64,000 nucleotides of DNA. Source: Brachynemurus nebulosus (taxonomy: Eukaryota; Arthropoda; Insecta; Neuroptera; Myrmeleontidae). The translations under genes were made by a program, and so were the position numbers. The notes beneath the pieces were generated by a model, which was given only the letters and a program-made list of their open reading frames with translations, made no database searches and had not been told where the DNA came from. The stretch lies in contig JAPWDM010000001.1 in the NCBI GenBank assembly GCA_035578155.1, positions 7,652,670 through 7,716,669 of the forward strand, written 5' to 3'. Below, piece after piece: positions 11,712 to 52,900 of the stretch (its first letter is position 1; each line of letters begins with the position of its first letter).

Positions 11712-12256
11712 TGATTGTTAGTAAAATTTAAAAGTGATGATATGACATAACAAAAAGCTTGGGCTTCTGTTAAAAGCTAAAATGTCTATAAAAAAATTTT
11801 TGAATATAACAATATTTGTAATTTTTTGTCTGGCAGTGGTTGTACATATAAAAGAAAAAAACAAAATACCTACATGTAAATTTTGGCACAATAAATAATA
11901 ATAAAAAAATAAATATTCGTTAATGAGTATTACAATTTCCTCCAAAAAAGTAAGTAGGAACCAATTTTTAATTTCCGTCACAGCGAAATAATTTTTTGAA
12001 ATTGAAGCATCATTAAAAGGAACTATAAAAAAATTTTCAGACTTTTATAAAATAGAGAGAGCAAGCAAAATAGTGTATCTAAAAAAATTAATACTGAGAA
12101 ATATTTAAAAAAAAAAAAATAAAAATAAAAAACAAATATTTTAAGTACACATGACATTAAGATATCTAAAATTAGAACGTATAACGATAAAAAATAAGTA
12201 TCTTAATCACATTTCTGTTTAAACGGATAAAAAAATTGTTTTACTTTCGTTTTTTT
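11712..12256 (-). other. Probable 3' flank/UTR of the E1 long form
   Basis: AT-rich DNA just past the stop of E1 exon 8. No AATAAA is present on the minus strand; a weaker ATTAAA is at 11967-11972. No other feature seen. Confidence 0.4.
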
Positions 12257-41155
<28,899 letters not shown>

Positions 41156-42205
41156 TGTTTAAATTTTAAGTATTGGCAAATTGAATTTATTTATTAAACT
41201 TCTAGTTGTAGATTCCGTTGTAGAAAATCGAATGCCGGTTCCGGGGCTAGATAAACTTGCAGGTGTCCTTTTTGCCATGCAATTGAGGGAATATTTTTTA
41301 TTGGTTTAAAATCACTTCTTTTTGAATGCTTAACCAATCAGAATTATCGTACCATAATAGACTAACATAAATTTTAAAAAAGAAAGTTACGAGAATAATA
41401 TCTACATGAATATCATCTAACTGGAAAAAATCTACTTAACGTTACTGCACATGTAGCCCTACATATACATAATGCACTAATTGTTTTAAAAATTGTATTG
41501 TTGCAGAATTTTTATACGTTATTTAAATTTTTTTTCCTTAATTGTTGTTATGGTTCTGTGGTTGTTACCAATGTCTAAATTTTTTTCATAATTTTGAAGC
41601 GTAATTATAATCTTTAGTTAAAATATATAAAAGAGAAACTGATATTTAATTTTTTGAATTAAAGAATTAAGTATTCTATTTTAAACTTTACTTACATTTA
41701 ACGTTCCATTCTTAACACAATATGTATGTAAATACAAGTCAAATCGATGTAAATTATTTACAGCAGCCGATCCAGTTTGATAATTTTTCGATCACTGAAT
41801 GAATTTTAATTAAAAATCCTTCCGTGTTCCATGTTTCGACTTATTTAATCATTGACGAACACTCAAAACACAATGCGTGTTTTAATAAAATAAACAAAAC
41901 ACAATTTTTATAATTTATTGGACTTATTGAAAAATTTGCCACATTGTTCCATTAAAAAAAATAATATCGTATTTATAATTATTTGTATTTTTTACAAATT
42001 TTATTGATATATTAAAATTAATATTTTTAGTAAAGGGGTTTCTAAAACATGAATTTGGTTTCCTATTTTCATTTTATCAACGGTACAATTTTTAAATTAT
42101 ATTAAAATCAAGAATAAATTTTACCATTACATTGACGAACATATGGACACAGTGTGACCACAGACCATACAACTCGTTCGAGAAAACACACTGCCGAAGC
42201 CGAAC
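41156..42205. promoter_or_regulatory. E1 upstream region between E1 and mRpL9
   Basis: This must hold the E1 promoter and 5' UTR if exon 1 is first. No TATA box or initiator can be claimed by eye. No coding sequence was seen. Confidence 0.35.
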
Positions 42206-43044
42206 TAGGGATGGCAAAATCGATTCCGATTCTACTCGAGAATCGATTCTTCGCGTAAAAGAATCGATTATTGAGAATCGACTTTGACTTTTCAAAATCG
42301 ATCAAGAATCGATTCTTAATATTCGACTTTTCGATTCTGTTATAAGTGTAACCGTCAATTGTTTAAAATTGTCAAACCGTGTTCGAAGTTCGATTCCTGG
42401 TATAAAAAATTCCCGTGCATTTAGGCATGTGCATTAATAAATCGCGCAAACACACAGTCAAAAATTTAAATATGTAACGTCTACAAGACTCCAAATAGAT
42501 GTCAAATAATTTAAATTTTTGCTAGTCCGTGTTCGCGCGGTTTAGTAATACACAGGGCAAGAGTCTAGTCCGTCATCCGTCGTTCGTCTAGTTATATAAG
42601 ATAAAAGGGCTACAACAACGCCTTGTGAGCGTTTATTTCGTAGTCGATTAAGACCTGATCAGTTGAATATGCTGTTATTTTTAAGATTAGTGCCAGAAAA
42701 TGTATGGTTTTCTAAAACTAATTGATAATTTTTCCTTCAAAATTTACTTAATTTATTATTAATTAGAAAAAAAGGAATATATTTATATAATTTATATTAT
42801 GTCTCATTGCAGTATGTCATATATAAAATATTTCATTAAAAAAAAATCATCAATAGCCAATTTACTAGTAATTAATTTTAACCCTTGTTAAAGCAGTTTA
42901 ATATGTAAAAAAATTTAAGCGTAAGGAATCGATTAAAATCGATTCTTTTAATCAATTAATCGATTCTCAGAATCGATTCTCAAAATAGTAAAAAATTAGA
43001 ATCGGAATCGAGAATCGATTCTTGGAGAAAAGTTTCCATCCCTA
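42206..43044. mobile_element. hAT element TAGGGATGG, duplication AGCCGAAC
   Basis: TAGGGATGG at the left and CCATCCCTA at the right. AATCGATTC-type palindromes are packed within 150 bp of both ends. AGCCGAAC lies at 42198-42205 and 43045-43052. 839 bp. It contains a fragment related to 38488-39349. No transposase frame. Confidence 0.88.
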
Positions 43045-43702
43045 AGCCGAACGCACTGTGACCATAGCTTAAATTTATAATTGGTACTTACTTTAAGTAT
43101 GATATTAAGCAGTCATTTTAATATTAGAAACTCATTATCATAGACCAACGAACACTATTATATTATACTACTAGACAAAGCGTATAAAGTCAGTTTATAG
43201 GTAGTTTCCTTGAGGCAGGAAACGGGGTGAGACGAGTGAGATATTAGGAACATAATGGGTTGCCTATTTTTCAGTAAACAGGACTATATTTATTGCAGGA
43301 CATAATTCGTATACGTACGTATTTCGAAAATAAAACCAATACCACTTTTTTTTTAAATTTTGCAGTCTTTTCTCAAAAAAGTTAAATTTTATTATCAATA
43401 TTATATTTTGACAATAATTATTTGAAAACGTTACTACGGATACCACGGTTATTGCATTGATTACAATATTACAAAATAGAATCTAGTCGTATTTTGGTCA
43501 TATGTGGGTGCTTTATTTATCCATTATACGGTCTATCTATTGAATAATGTTCTTTGGTCAGTGGATTAAAACTTAACAACCGGCATCATTAATGTGACAG
43601 TATTGAATTCGGAAAATAAAATAAAAAATTCTGGTTTTAGATTATTAAACTCATCGTGTTTAATAGCTTAATTATAAGACTAATATAAAATAAATTTACA
43701 AT
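43045..43702 (-). other. Downstream flank of mRpL9
   Basis: AT-rich intergenic DNA past the mRpL9 poly(A) signal; nothing else supported. Confidence 0.45.
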
Positions 43703-43708
43703 TTTATT
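43703..43708 (-). promoter_or_regulatory. Poly(A) signal AATAAA of mRpL9
   Basis: AATAAA on the minus strand 49 nt past the mRpL9 stop codon, consistent with the short 3' UTRs common in such housekeeping genes. Confidence 0.6.
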
Positions 43709-43756
43709 GGACATATAAAATTCTTGTAACTATACAAATATTAACATTTCAACTTT

Positions 43757-43939
43757 TTATTTTCCTTGAGCTTGTTGAATTCTGTTTTGACGCAAAGTTT
43801 TCAAAACATCTAATTGTTCAGGAAATACAGGTTCTGCTTCTTTCTCCCAAAATTTATATTCGTATGGAAGTCGTTCACTTGGCACCGTACTCCAGTGATG
43901 AATACGGCATCTTACAAATGCTTTTTCAAAATTATTTAT
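43757..43939 (-). CDS. mRpL9: mRpL9 exon 4 (C-terminus)
   Basis: Acceptor AATTTTAG, phase 0; 60 codons then TAA at 43759-43757. INNFEKAFVRCRIHHW at the start and RQNRIQQAQGK at the end. Good match to the closing segment of bL9m. Confidence 0.9.
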   Translation of the reverse strand: MNNFEKAFVRCRIHHWSTVPSERLPYEYKFWEKEAEPVFPEQLDVLKTLRQNRIQQAQGK

Positions 43940-46900
43940 CTAAAATTAATTTAAATTAATTATAATAATTTTTTCGTAAGTTTTAGAAAGATAGAATACA
44001 GCAGTATTAAGGAATAAAAATCTACTAATTGTAAGTTGAATTTATATATTGTTCGCTATTGATACGGAATACACAGACATCTTGTAAACAGTTAGAGGTA
44101 CAGATTCAACTAAAAAAAATTGGGGGGACAGGTCTATTTACACTGTCAATTTTCCATTGGGTATCCTTAAAGACTAGAGACTACTGTACATAAATAATTC
44201 TTTTTTCATTTCAGGGGGCTCCCCCCTGTATCTCGTGGGGACTCCACCCCTTATTAAACAAATGATATCATCATTTATTCTCGAGATATGCGAGACGATC
44301 AATTTTTCACAAAAAGTTTTTAATTTCGTTTTTTTTATTATAAAAAAACAAACCACTAATCCGAATTTGCTGAAAACTCTGTACGGCCTTCATTTTTTAA
44401 TTACGCATCTGATGAAATTAGTCCGGAGTTGATATCATTATTTGTTCTCGAGATATGCAGGACAAAAAAAAATTCATGAACGAACTAACGAACGCACACA
44501 CAGACATCATGCTCAAAACGATGGATTCGGATTCTAGTGACCTTGAAACGTGGAGATATGTCCAAATTAACGATTTGTAAAATTGGACCCATTACAATAA
44601 CTTCCAATGGGAATATATCTCTTTATGTTTTCTTCCGTTTTATAAACACCCAATTTTGGTAAAATTAATTTATTGTAACCATCATATGGCTTCACTTTTA
44701 CAATATCGCCTTTAATACCCAACCCTTCTAGGTATGATGTTAAAATAATTTCAAGTGGCTGCTTTTTTCGAATAAATTATTCGTGTGCATTGGAGGAATA
44801 AATTACCACTTTTAGATTAACAAAATTATTTAAATTTAGAAGTTATTAGTGACAATTTAACTCATGTGTATTAAAGTAGCAACTTAACCCTAATTTTTTA
44901 CAAAAAGCGACCACGAGCGTTCTAGTGGCTGATTTTTCTTTTAATCGATTCAAAATTTAAAAAGGAATAAAAAATTCCAATACTATTTTTTTACCAAATG
45001 CCGGCGTCACTGTGAAAAGTTGAAATTAATAAAAGTAATGGGTAAGATACATGTATAAATTTTGTATTTGTAGTATTCTCTAAGCACAATTGATATATTA
45101 ATAGTATATTGTGCAATAAGTGCGGGAAATTGTCGATTACCCACGAAAGCGAAGTTGAGCGCACGAACGTACTGAATGCGCTCATTCGCTTGAATGGAGC
45201 AATCGACAATCCCGCACGAGTTGCACAAACTATTTTTTATTACGAATTTCTCATACTTTTTTCTATTATCACTATTTTTGACATTTTTATTACTTTTTAA
45301 AATAATATTTTTAAGTGTTCGTCTTTTTTTTTGAATTAATTATTGTTTAAATTACTTTGTTGGTGGTTTTATTACATAGAAATAATTATGAAATATTTAT
45401 TAAATGAAAAATTAAGAGGCGGCTTCGCGTGTTTTGATTAAATTTTGCGTGTTTTATTGTCAATTTGCGTGTGGAAAGTTACTTTTTATAACACCTGCTT
45501 CTAAAGTTCAATATTCGAGCGTTGTGTAGTGGGCGTAAAGAGCAGTTTTTTATATCATTGTAAAACAAATGACAGTAACTGTGCGCGAAAGTACAAGTGT
45601 GCGTGAAAGTAGCTAAAACTATGCGAGAAAATAATGATATTCATTTATCAATGATAATCATATTCAAATTAACATGGAAACGATCAACAAATTAATAAAA
45701 AAAAAACAACAACGTTCTACAAATTAATAAAAATTGCTTAAAAATAATTAATTTTTTTCTCTCTATTAAACTTTAGAAGCCGTCGTTATAAAAAATTATG
45801 TTCGATACGTATGCGTAAAGAGAGGTATCCGGTAGGCTTAAATTGGGGCACTCGCTAAAGGGACTGACGTATACACAACGAGATCTCGTGCGCTTACGCA
45901 CTCGATCTCGTTGTGTATACGTCAGTCCCTTAGACTCGTGCCCGAATTTAAGCCTACTAGAATACCTCTCTTTACGCATATGTATCGAAAATAACTATTC
46001 CACACGCAAAAAAGTATGCGGGAAGAGTACGGTGGGCAAACAGCTATTTTGCGTACAGAAATATGTGCGTCAAGTTAGTACTTCTCCCGCATGAGTAATA
46101 AAAAAAAATTATAAAATTTTTTTAGAGAGAAAAAGCTATTGACAAATATGATATTTTAGAATGAATACGTAGACTAAAATCAAACATTTATAAGAATACT
46201 TGTCAAATTATTTATTTTTATCAATTTTTAGCATTGAAGCCGTGGTTTAATCAAAAAATAGTATTTGAATTTTATATTTAATTTTAAATTCTGCATCGAT
46301 TAAAAAAAAAAAAAAAACCAGCCACTAGAACGCTCGTGATTACTTTTTCAATTTCTAAGCATATTTTTAAGGGTAAGTTGCTAGCCTATATCAAGTTCCA
46401 TAAGAATATTGTAGTTTTTTTTTCACTTTTACCATGGAAAAAAAAGTTGGGGCAGATTTTTACAGCGAAAAAAATGGTACAAAACATTTCATTGATCATT
46501 TCATTGCAGGTAAACACGATAAAAACGAAACGAAAAATCGTATTGGTAAATTTACCTAATTTCAAATCCAAAGTAACAATAGTAGTCTTCATATAGTAGG
46601 GGAGCCCAAGCGGGGATTTTGGGATTTAATGAAGCTCGGCAAATTAATATAAGGGGGGATACCTTGCACCCTGCTGAGTACCTCCACCATATATGAAACC
46701 TATATATATGGCCGATGGCCTAGGGTAGCGGATCAGAATAGAAAAAAAAAGTTGATCGTTAGAAATAATCGAGCGCGTCAGATTAAGGTAAGGTGAGTTA
46801 ATTAGATGCTTAAAAGTGTGCATTTAAATAATCTGACGATTTTAGCTTGACGTAAGGGAGTGGGAAGGTTACTAACTTGAAAGAAAAAAACGTCATCTCG

Positions 46901-49900
46901 ACATTCTCGAGCGTCGTCGAGGTTTTTTTCTTTTCGAAGGAAATAATTTAAGGCTCATGGGAAAAATATAATCTGACGATTTCCACAAGCCGAAGTAACA
47001 AAAATCGTAAATAAAGTTCAGTACGTGCAGTTTGAGTGAAGCAGTGTTTGCAGCCAAAAAGATAGCAGGCTTTGAAACTTATATCTATAAAAAATAATTT
47101 TTTATTACTCATGCGGGAGAAGTACTAACTTGGCGCACATATTTCTGTACGCAAAATGGCTGTTTGCCAACTGTACTCTTCCCGCATACTTTTTTGCGTG
47201 TGGAAAGTAACTTTCCACACGCAAATTGACAATAAAACACGCAAAATTTAATCAAAACACGCAAAGCCGCCTCTTAATTTTTCATTTAATAATTATTTCA
47301 TAATTATATCTATAGAAACCACCAACAAAGTAATTTAAACGATAATTAATTCAGAAAAAAAAGACGAACACTCAAAAATATTATTTTAAAAAGTAATATA
47401 AATGTCAAAAATAATGATAATAATAGAAAAAAGTATGTGAAATTCGTAATAAAAAATAGTATGTGCAACTCGTGCGGGATTGTCGATTGCCCTACTCAAG
47501 CGAATGAGCGCACTCACTACGTTCGTGCGCTCAACTTCGCTTTCGTGGGCAATCGACAATTTCCCGCACTTATTGCACAATATACTATTGTCTAGCTAGC
47601 TTGTATTAGACAAAACACTGTGCAATAAAATCGGTTAAATAGTTAACTTTTAGCGCTTTTGGGCCCCCAGGGCCGTGGCAGATCTCATATAGTACCTATA
47701 GCATATATGCATTTAAATAATTTAACTTTTAAAAGGTGAAAAAATTTTCAAAATCGGTTGGATAGCTTTACTTTTGGCGTTTTTGGGATCCCCGGACATT
47801 GACAGACCTCATATAACATAACTTATATCCATCTGAAATAGTTTAGCTCTCTAACAGTGAACAAATTTTCAATATCGGTGATGACGCGTTCTTGAAAAGT
47901 TAGTTTATTTTTATTTTGAAAAGTGAAATAGATATAAATATTGTTATTGTAATGATAAAAACGGTGCAAAGCATTTATTGTAAAGAAATTCAGCAAATTT
48001 CTTAATTTTTCTCAAAAGCTAGTTCACTTACAAGGAAAGGTTTTGAATTGTCAATTCGCAATTTTGATGAAATTTCTGCCATAGTCCCGAGCTAAAATCT
48101 TTTCATGGCACCCGCTGTAATAAGTGTATTTCTAAAAAGGAAATTCACTTAAAATGAATAAATTTTTTTTCAAATTGTCAGATTTAGAAAATCCCTTCTG
48201 TTAATCGTCAGATTATAGGTCAGCACGTCTCGGGCATGAAGCTGAATCGTCTATATGAAAATCTGACGCGCTCGAGTATTTCAAAATTACTATTTTTTTT
48301 GCATTTTCAAAAAGCCGCCGCGAGCCATGGTGGCCACAGATTTTTGAAGATCAAATTCCCTGACTTTTCCAGGTTTTCCAGAAATTTTATTAAAAAATTC
48401 CCTGACTATTTTGTGAAAAATGCCACCCCTACTTTATCCCAAAAAAGCTAAAAAAAATTTCTGACAAAAAAGTAAATGACGAGAAAAAAAAAAAAGCAAA
48501 CAAGGAATACGCGTTAATTTTTAAATCTAATCAGAAATACGCAATAATTTTTAAATCTAATCTCAAAACAAGTGAAAAATTATATAAAAATCAATTTTTT
48601 CCAGTCTTCTGGTAAAATTCCTTGACTTTTCCCTGACTTTTCCAGAAAGTAAAAATTCCCTGACATTTCCAGGTTTTCCAGTAATGTGGCCACCATGGAG
48701 CTTACGTTACGTCCCAATCGTCAGAATTTTCAATCGGAGCTTCTTTTGGAGTCACTTAACATTCCCTATGAATATCTGACGAGCTCGAATAAATTTATTT
48801 TTTTTCTATTTTCTACCCTTCCATACGGCCACCCCCGCCATGCAAACCGGCAGATTAACATACTTCCGTTATCAGAGATACGTGGGATATATGCACTATC
48901 AATATCCGACGCGCTCGAATATTTCATAAGGTTTTAAGAGCTTCATCCGACAGTGCATGCAGCTCTCCAAAACACGATGTTTAGAAGAAGATATTTGCAA
49001 AAATTTCTAAATGACCTATAAAGGGGCCGTCCATTAATCACGTGATGTTTTTTTTTGCATTTTTTAACCCCCCCCTCCCCCTTGGTGATACATGGTGAGG
49101 TTTAAGGCTACCTCCCCTCCCCCCGTATATCACGTGTATTTTTTCGTACCTGTAAAGAATCTAATTTTTTTTAATATTTAAAAAATACTGGTATAAGTAT
49201 CATCTAATTTTATTATAGAAAATTAAACACTACTATAATAACGTTCAGAAGTAGACAGAAAGGTTGCAATTTTTTTTTTTTTGATTTGCAAAAATAATAG
49301 AAATGCGAAAAACTTTTTTGTACTAATACATGAACATTACTTAATGTACAGTATTTTCGGACCACGGATTAGCAAGACTTTCTTCGACACCAATAACTGG
49401 ATAAGCATCTTGCAAATCAGTTGTTGGCACAGTGCTTTGTTGAAGATCAACATCGGTTTCATCAAGCCACTCGGCGTCATCATTTTCGCGCACTACGCAG
49501 AGAATCTCTCTCGATTTACCGTTCGATCGTCGCGTGAGGATGCGGGAAGGACGAACATTGTGCATCTCTGGACTATTATATTGATAGCGAATCAAAATCA
49601 CACTACAAGCCGTTTTCGATTTTGTACGCGTTTGACGAAAAAATAAATACATGTAACGCCGCTTTTCGGTTGAGTATCGCGCACTTGCCGAAAAAATAAA
49701 TACACGTGATATATTACTTTACCCCCCCCTCCCCCTTGTGATATTTCGTGATTTTTTATGGGACCCCTCCCCCCCCCTTTCAAGCCTCACGTGATTAATG
49801 GACAGCCCCAAAGACACACAAAACGCGACCTCGGCCAAAATGAGACATAGATTTTTGAAATCTACGCCTTTGAATTAGTAAATATATGCCTAAAAATATT

Positions 49901-52900
49901 TCGCAAAATTGAGCCAAGTAAGGCTAATTTAAGGATTTAAATACAAGGGGCTCTAGCTAGTGACACTCAGTGTTGTAGCCTGGGCTTGTTTAGCCATAAA
50001 ATATGGCGACGCCTTCCTCTCACGCTTAAAAAGGTAAACGTGTGCGATTAAGGCTCAATACAAAATATCATAAATCAAAAAAACATGATCTCCGTCACAA
50101 AAAGGTAAATTGAAAATTTAAAAACAAGTTATCCTTGAATTTTTATCGCAGTTGGGGAACAGTTTCGTTAAGAACACATACTTCTGAAGATTCCATACCC
50201 CTAACTTATCTTTATCCACACTTAACGAACCATACCATTGTCCAGGAGGTAGGGCAAAGACCTAGTGAGCGTGTTTTTTTTTTTTTTTAAATTTTTGATG
50301 TTTTGCAAGACCTTTCCAGTAGGAAACACTGTTTATGAGATTTTATCACGCATAGCACACATACTTTTATTGTAATGACAGGAAAGCTTTGTGATTTCCC
50401 ATGGCTGGATGAAACCATTAAAACGACTATAAAGCCGCGTGTCTAGAGTTCCTTGCATTTACAGAGCACTTACCCTGGTACAACTCGAAAACACAAAGCT
50501 AGTTTGTCTCAACATTGCCAGATATTTTTTGATATTTTTGTTACTAATTCGAAGTTATATTATGTCAGCTAGCCTGTTAGTCAGAGTAAAGTAAGAATTT
50601 CAACAATATCCCCCCCCCCATCTAAATTGTTTCAGACGCTGTTCAGACGAACTCGAAAACGCAAAGCTACCTTGACCTGATATTGCAGCTATGGAATACA
50701 TGTGCAAGGGCGAACGCCATCATGGCATTTCCGACCCAGGCTGGGCCTTAGGCAGATTCACCTATCTTATCCGGAGGGGTCCTTTACCCACTCTAAGGCT
50801 AGTCATCCATTGATTGCGGGCAACTACGAAATTTTATTCAGACGATTACGCATATTTGTTGTTCGTCCGAAATGATATGTCTGCTGTCCGTCCACTAACC
50901 CAATATTCGTTAGTATTTTTAATATTTTTTTCTCAAGCTATTATAAATGCTATAAAAATACGTAAGAAAACAATTTATGGCACGTAATATATAAAGGTAC
51001 AATACGGTACTTGACTGTATTCAAAATTTGTTTTAAATGTTGAATAATTTTATGTATTATCCTTAAATATATTCAATTTTAGTAGTGACAAATAAAAATA
51101 TTCTTTAATTATTTAAAAATTCAATCTTGAAAATTATAAATTTTTAGCCTTCATTTAAATGATTAAAAACGCAGTGATATTTGAAAATGACGTCATTTTT
51201 TATAGCAGATCTTATTACTGTAGTTACGTATTGTCTATGACAAATTGCATTTTCATTGTGACATTTTTACAATTCTAATTGACTGAGAAGTTGTTTTTTT
51301 TTTTTGTAATTTATTTTAAACTTTTTGGTTTGCAATTAATTTTGCACTCAAAAAAGATTGAAGTAAGGAATATATCGTCACTTAATACGTAAAATATCCT
51401 TATCAACTTATTTTAAATATTATGTTAAAAATGCTTTTATTTTTTTCCACAATTTTAAAGTTACGTAAAACTGTTTTCTTAAAGTGCATTTAATACTTGT
51501 AGGGCTTCATGAAAATCTTAGTGATGATAAATGAAGAAGATAACAAAGTAGAAAATTGTAAATACCACTAAAACTGAGCATGATGACTGCTGAATATTGT
51601 GTACAAATTTGAAACCGTGTTGACATGAATGAAAGCGACATCTGTTTGAGTTAAATCGTGACGTCATTGCATACGCCACTACGCCAAGTCGTTTTTCCCG
51701 CCAATTTGTTCATTTAAAATTGAACAATGGTTTTTTTGAAGATTTTTAAAAATTTAACAAAAATTAATTAACTTATACGTAAGAACAAAGCATTTAGAAT
51801 CATTTCTCAATTGCAGTCAAGTACCCTATTGTAATTTACCTTCAGTTTCATCTCAATAAAAATAAAAATCTCATGAAACGGACTTCTTCGCGCGAAAAAA
51901 TCCAAATAAAATTGGATTTGTTCGCACATTGCAATTATACGCATGGAAACGGACGAACGAGATGCTTTCAATGGTCGAGGACGTATAGCTTCACAGCTGT
52001 TTGGATCGTTCGTCCGTTTTCATGCGTATTCATCCGAATTGAATTTCGCACGTTTCCGCATCCAATGGACGACCAGCCTAATCGTACAATTTAAGAAGTA
52101 TAAATTCACATTGTAGTGCTTACGACAAAAAAGTTCACGTAAGGAAAAGAAATTCAAAAATTTCGGTTTTTAACTAACTTATTTGGCTAATTTAACCGAA
52201 CATATATATCGCTTACTATTTGCGAAATCTCTATGCATTCCATATTTATACTGAACAGAATTTTTGATTAGTACATCGAAATACCACTTTAACACATTCA
52301 CTGCCGCTACACAGATCCGTGTATACTGTCACACTAGTTGCGATTCCAGTATCGTGTATATTGTATCATTAGTTGCAAATAAAATACTATAGATGAGCTA
52401 AACGGTTATTTTCTAATAACTGTTATTGCAATAACAGTTACTGAAAAATAACTGTTATTTATAAGTTATTATAATAACTGGTATGGTATTTGGATATTTT
52501 AACATATTGTAAGATATTCGATACGCGTATAAACGGTTTTGTTAGTGAAATATGCACAGATCTATTAATACTGTAATATCTGTTCAAATACTTGTCTATA
52601 CAAGGATTTAGGCTTTATATACACAATTTTAACAATTTTATGGATACAAAATTACAAATACAAATAGATAACTGTACCATAGACAATAGTTCATTTTTAA
52701 GGGTTTTTTCAAATGTGCTACAATAGAAAATGTGTAACTTGCCTGGGGCGTTATTATTTTCAAATTTTCCGTAGATGGTTAAAATAAATTACGGTGATCC
52801 TTGCTTTCGAATATATTAATATTGACCTATGTTATCGATATTTCCAAAGGAGTTATTTAAGTAACCAGTTACTGGGTATTCCAGTTATTGGCGATAACTG

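Larger units (their letters stand above)
44878..46387. mobile_element. Inverted-end element TAGCAACTTAACCC in mRpL9 intron 3
   Basis: About 125 bp at 44878-45000 (including ACGAGCGTTCTAGTGGCTG) is the inverse of 46250-46387. Ends are TAGCAACTTAACCC and GGGTAAGTTGCTA. The contents are the left arm of the structure described at 45100 and its own insert. Confidence 0.6.
46740..48960. repeat. Scattered CTGACG(C/A)GCTCGA motifs
   Basis: ATCTGACGCGCTCGAGTATTT at about 48261 (quoted part), ATCTGACGAGCTCGAATAAA at 48775 and ATCCGACGCGCTCGAATATTT at 48902 recur, with the inverse ATCGAGCGCGTCAGAT near 46768. Probably parts of one old element broken by 47100-47590 and 48325-48698. Confidence 0.45.

Noticed and set aside
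44611..44774. Mutually exclusive alternative exon of mRpL9
   Set aside because: No AG acceptor or GT donor at the edges of the copy and an in-frame stop just upstream, so splicing as an exon is not supported.
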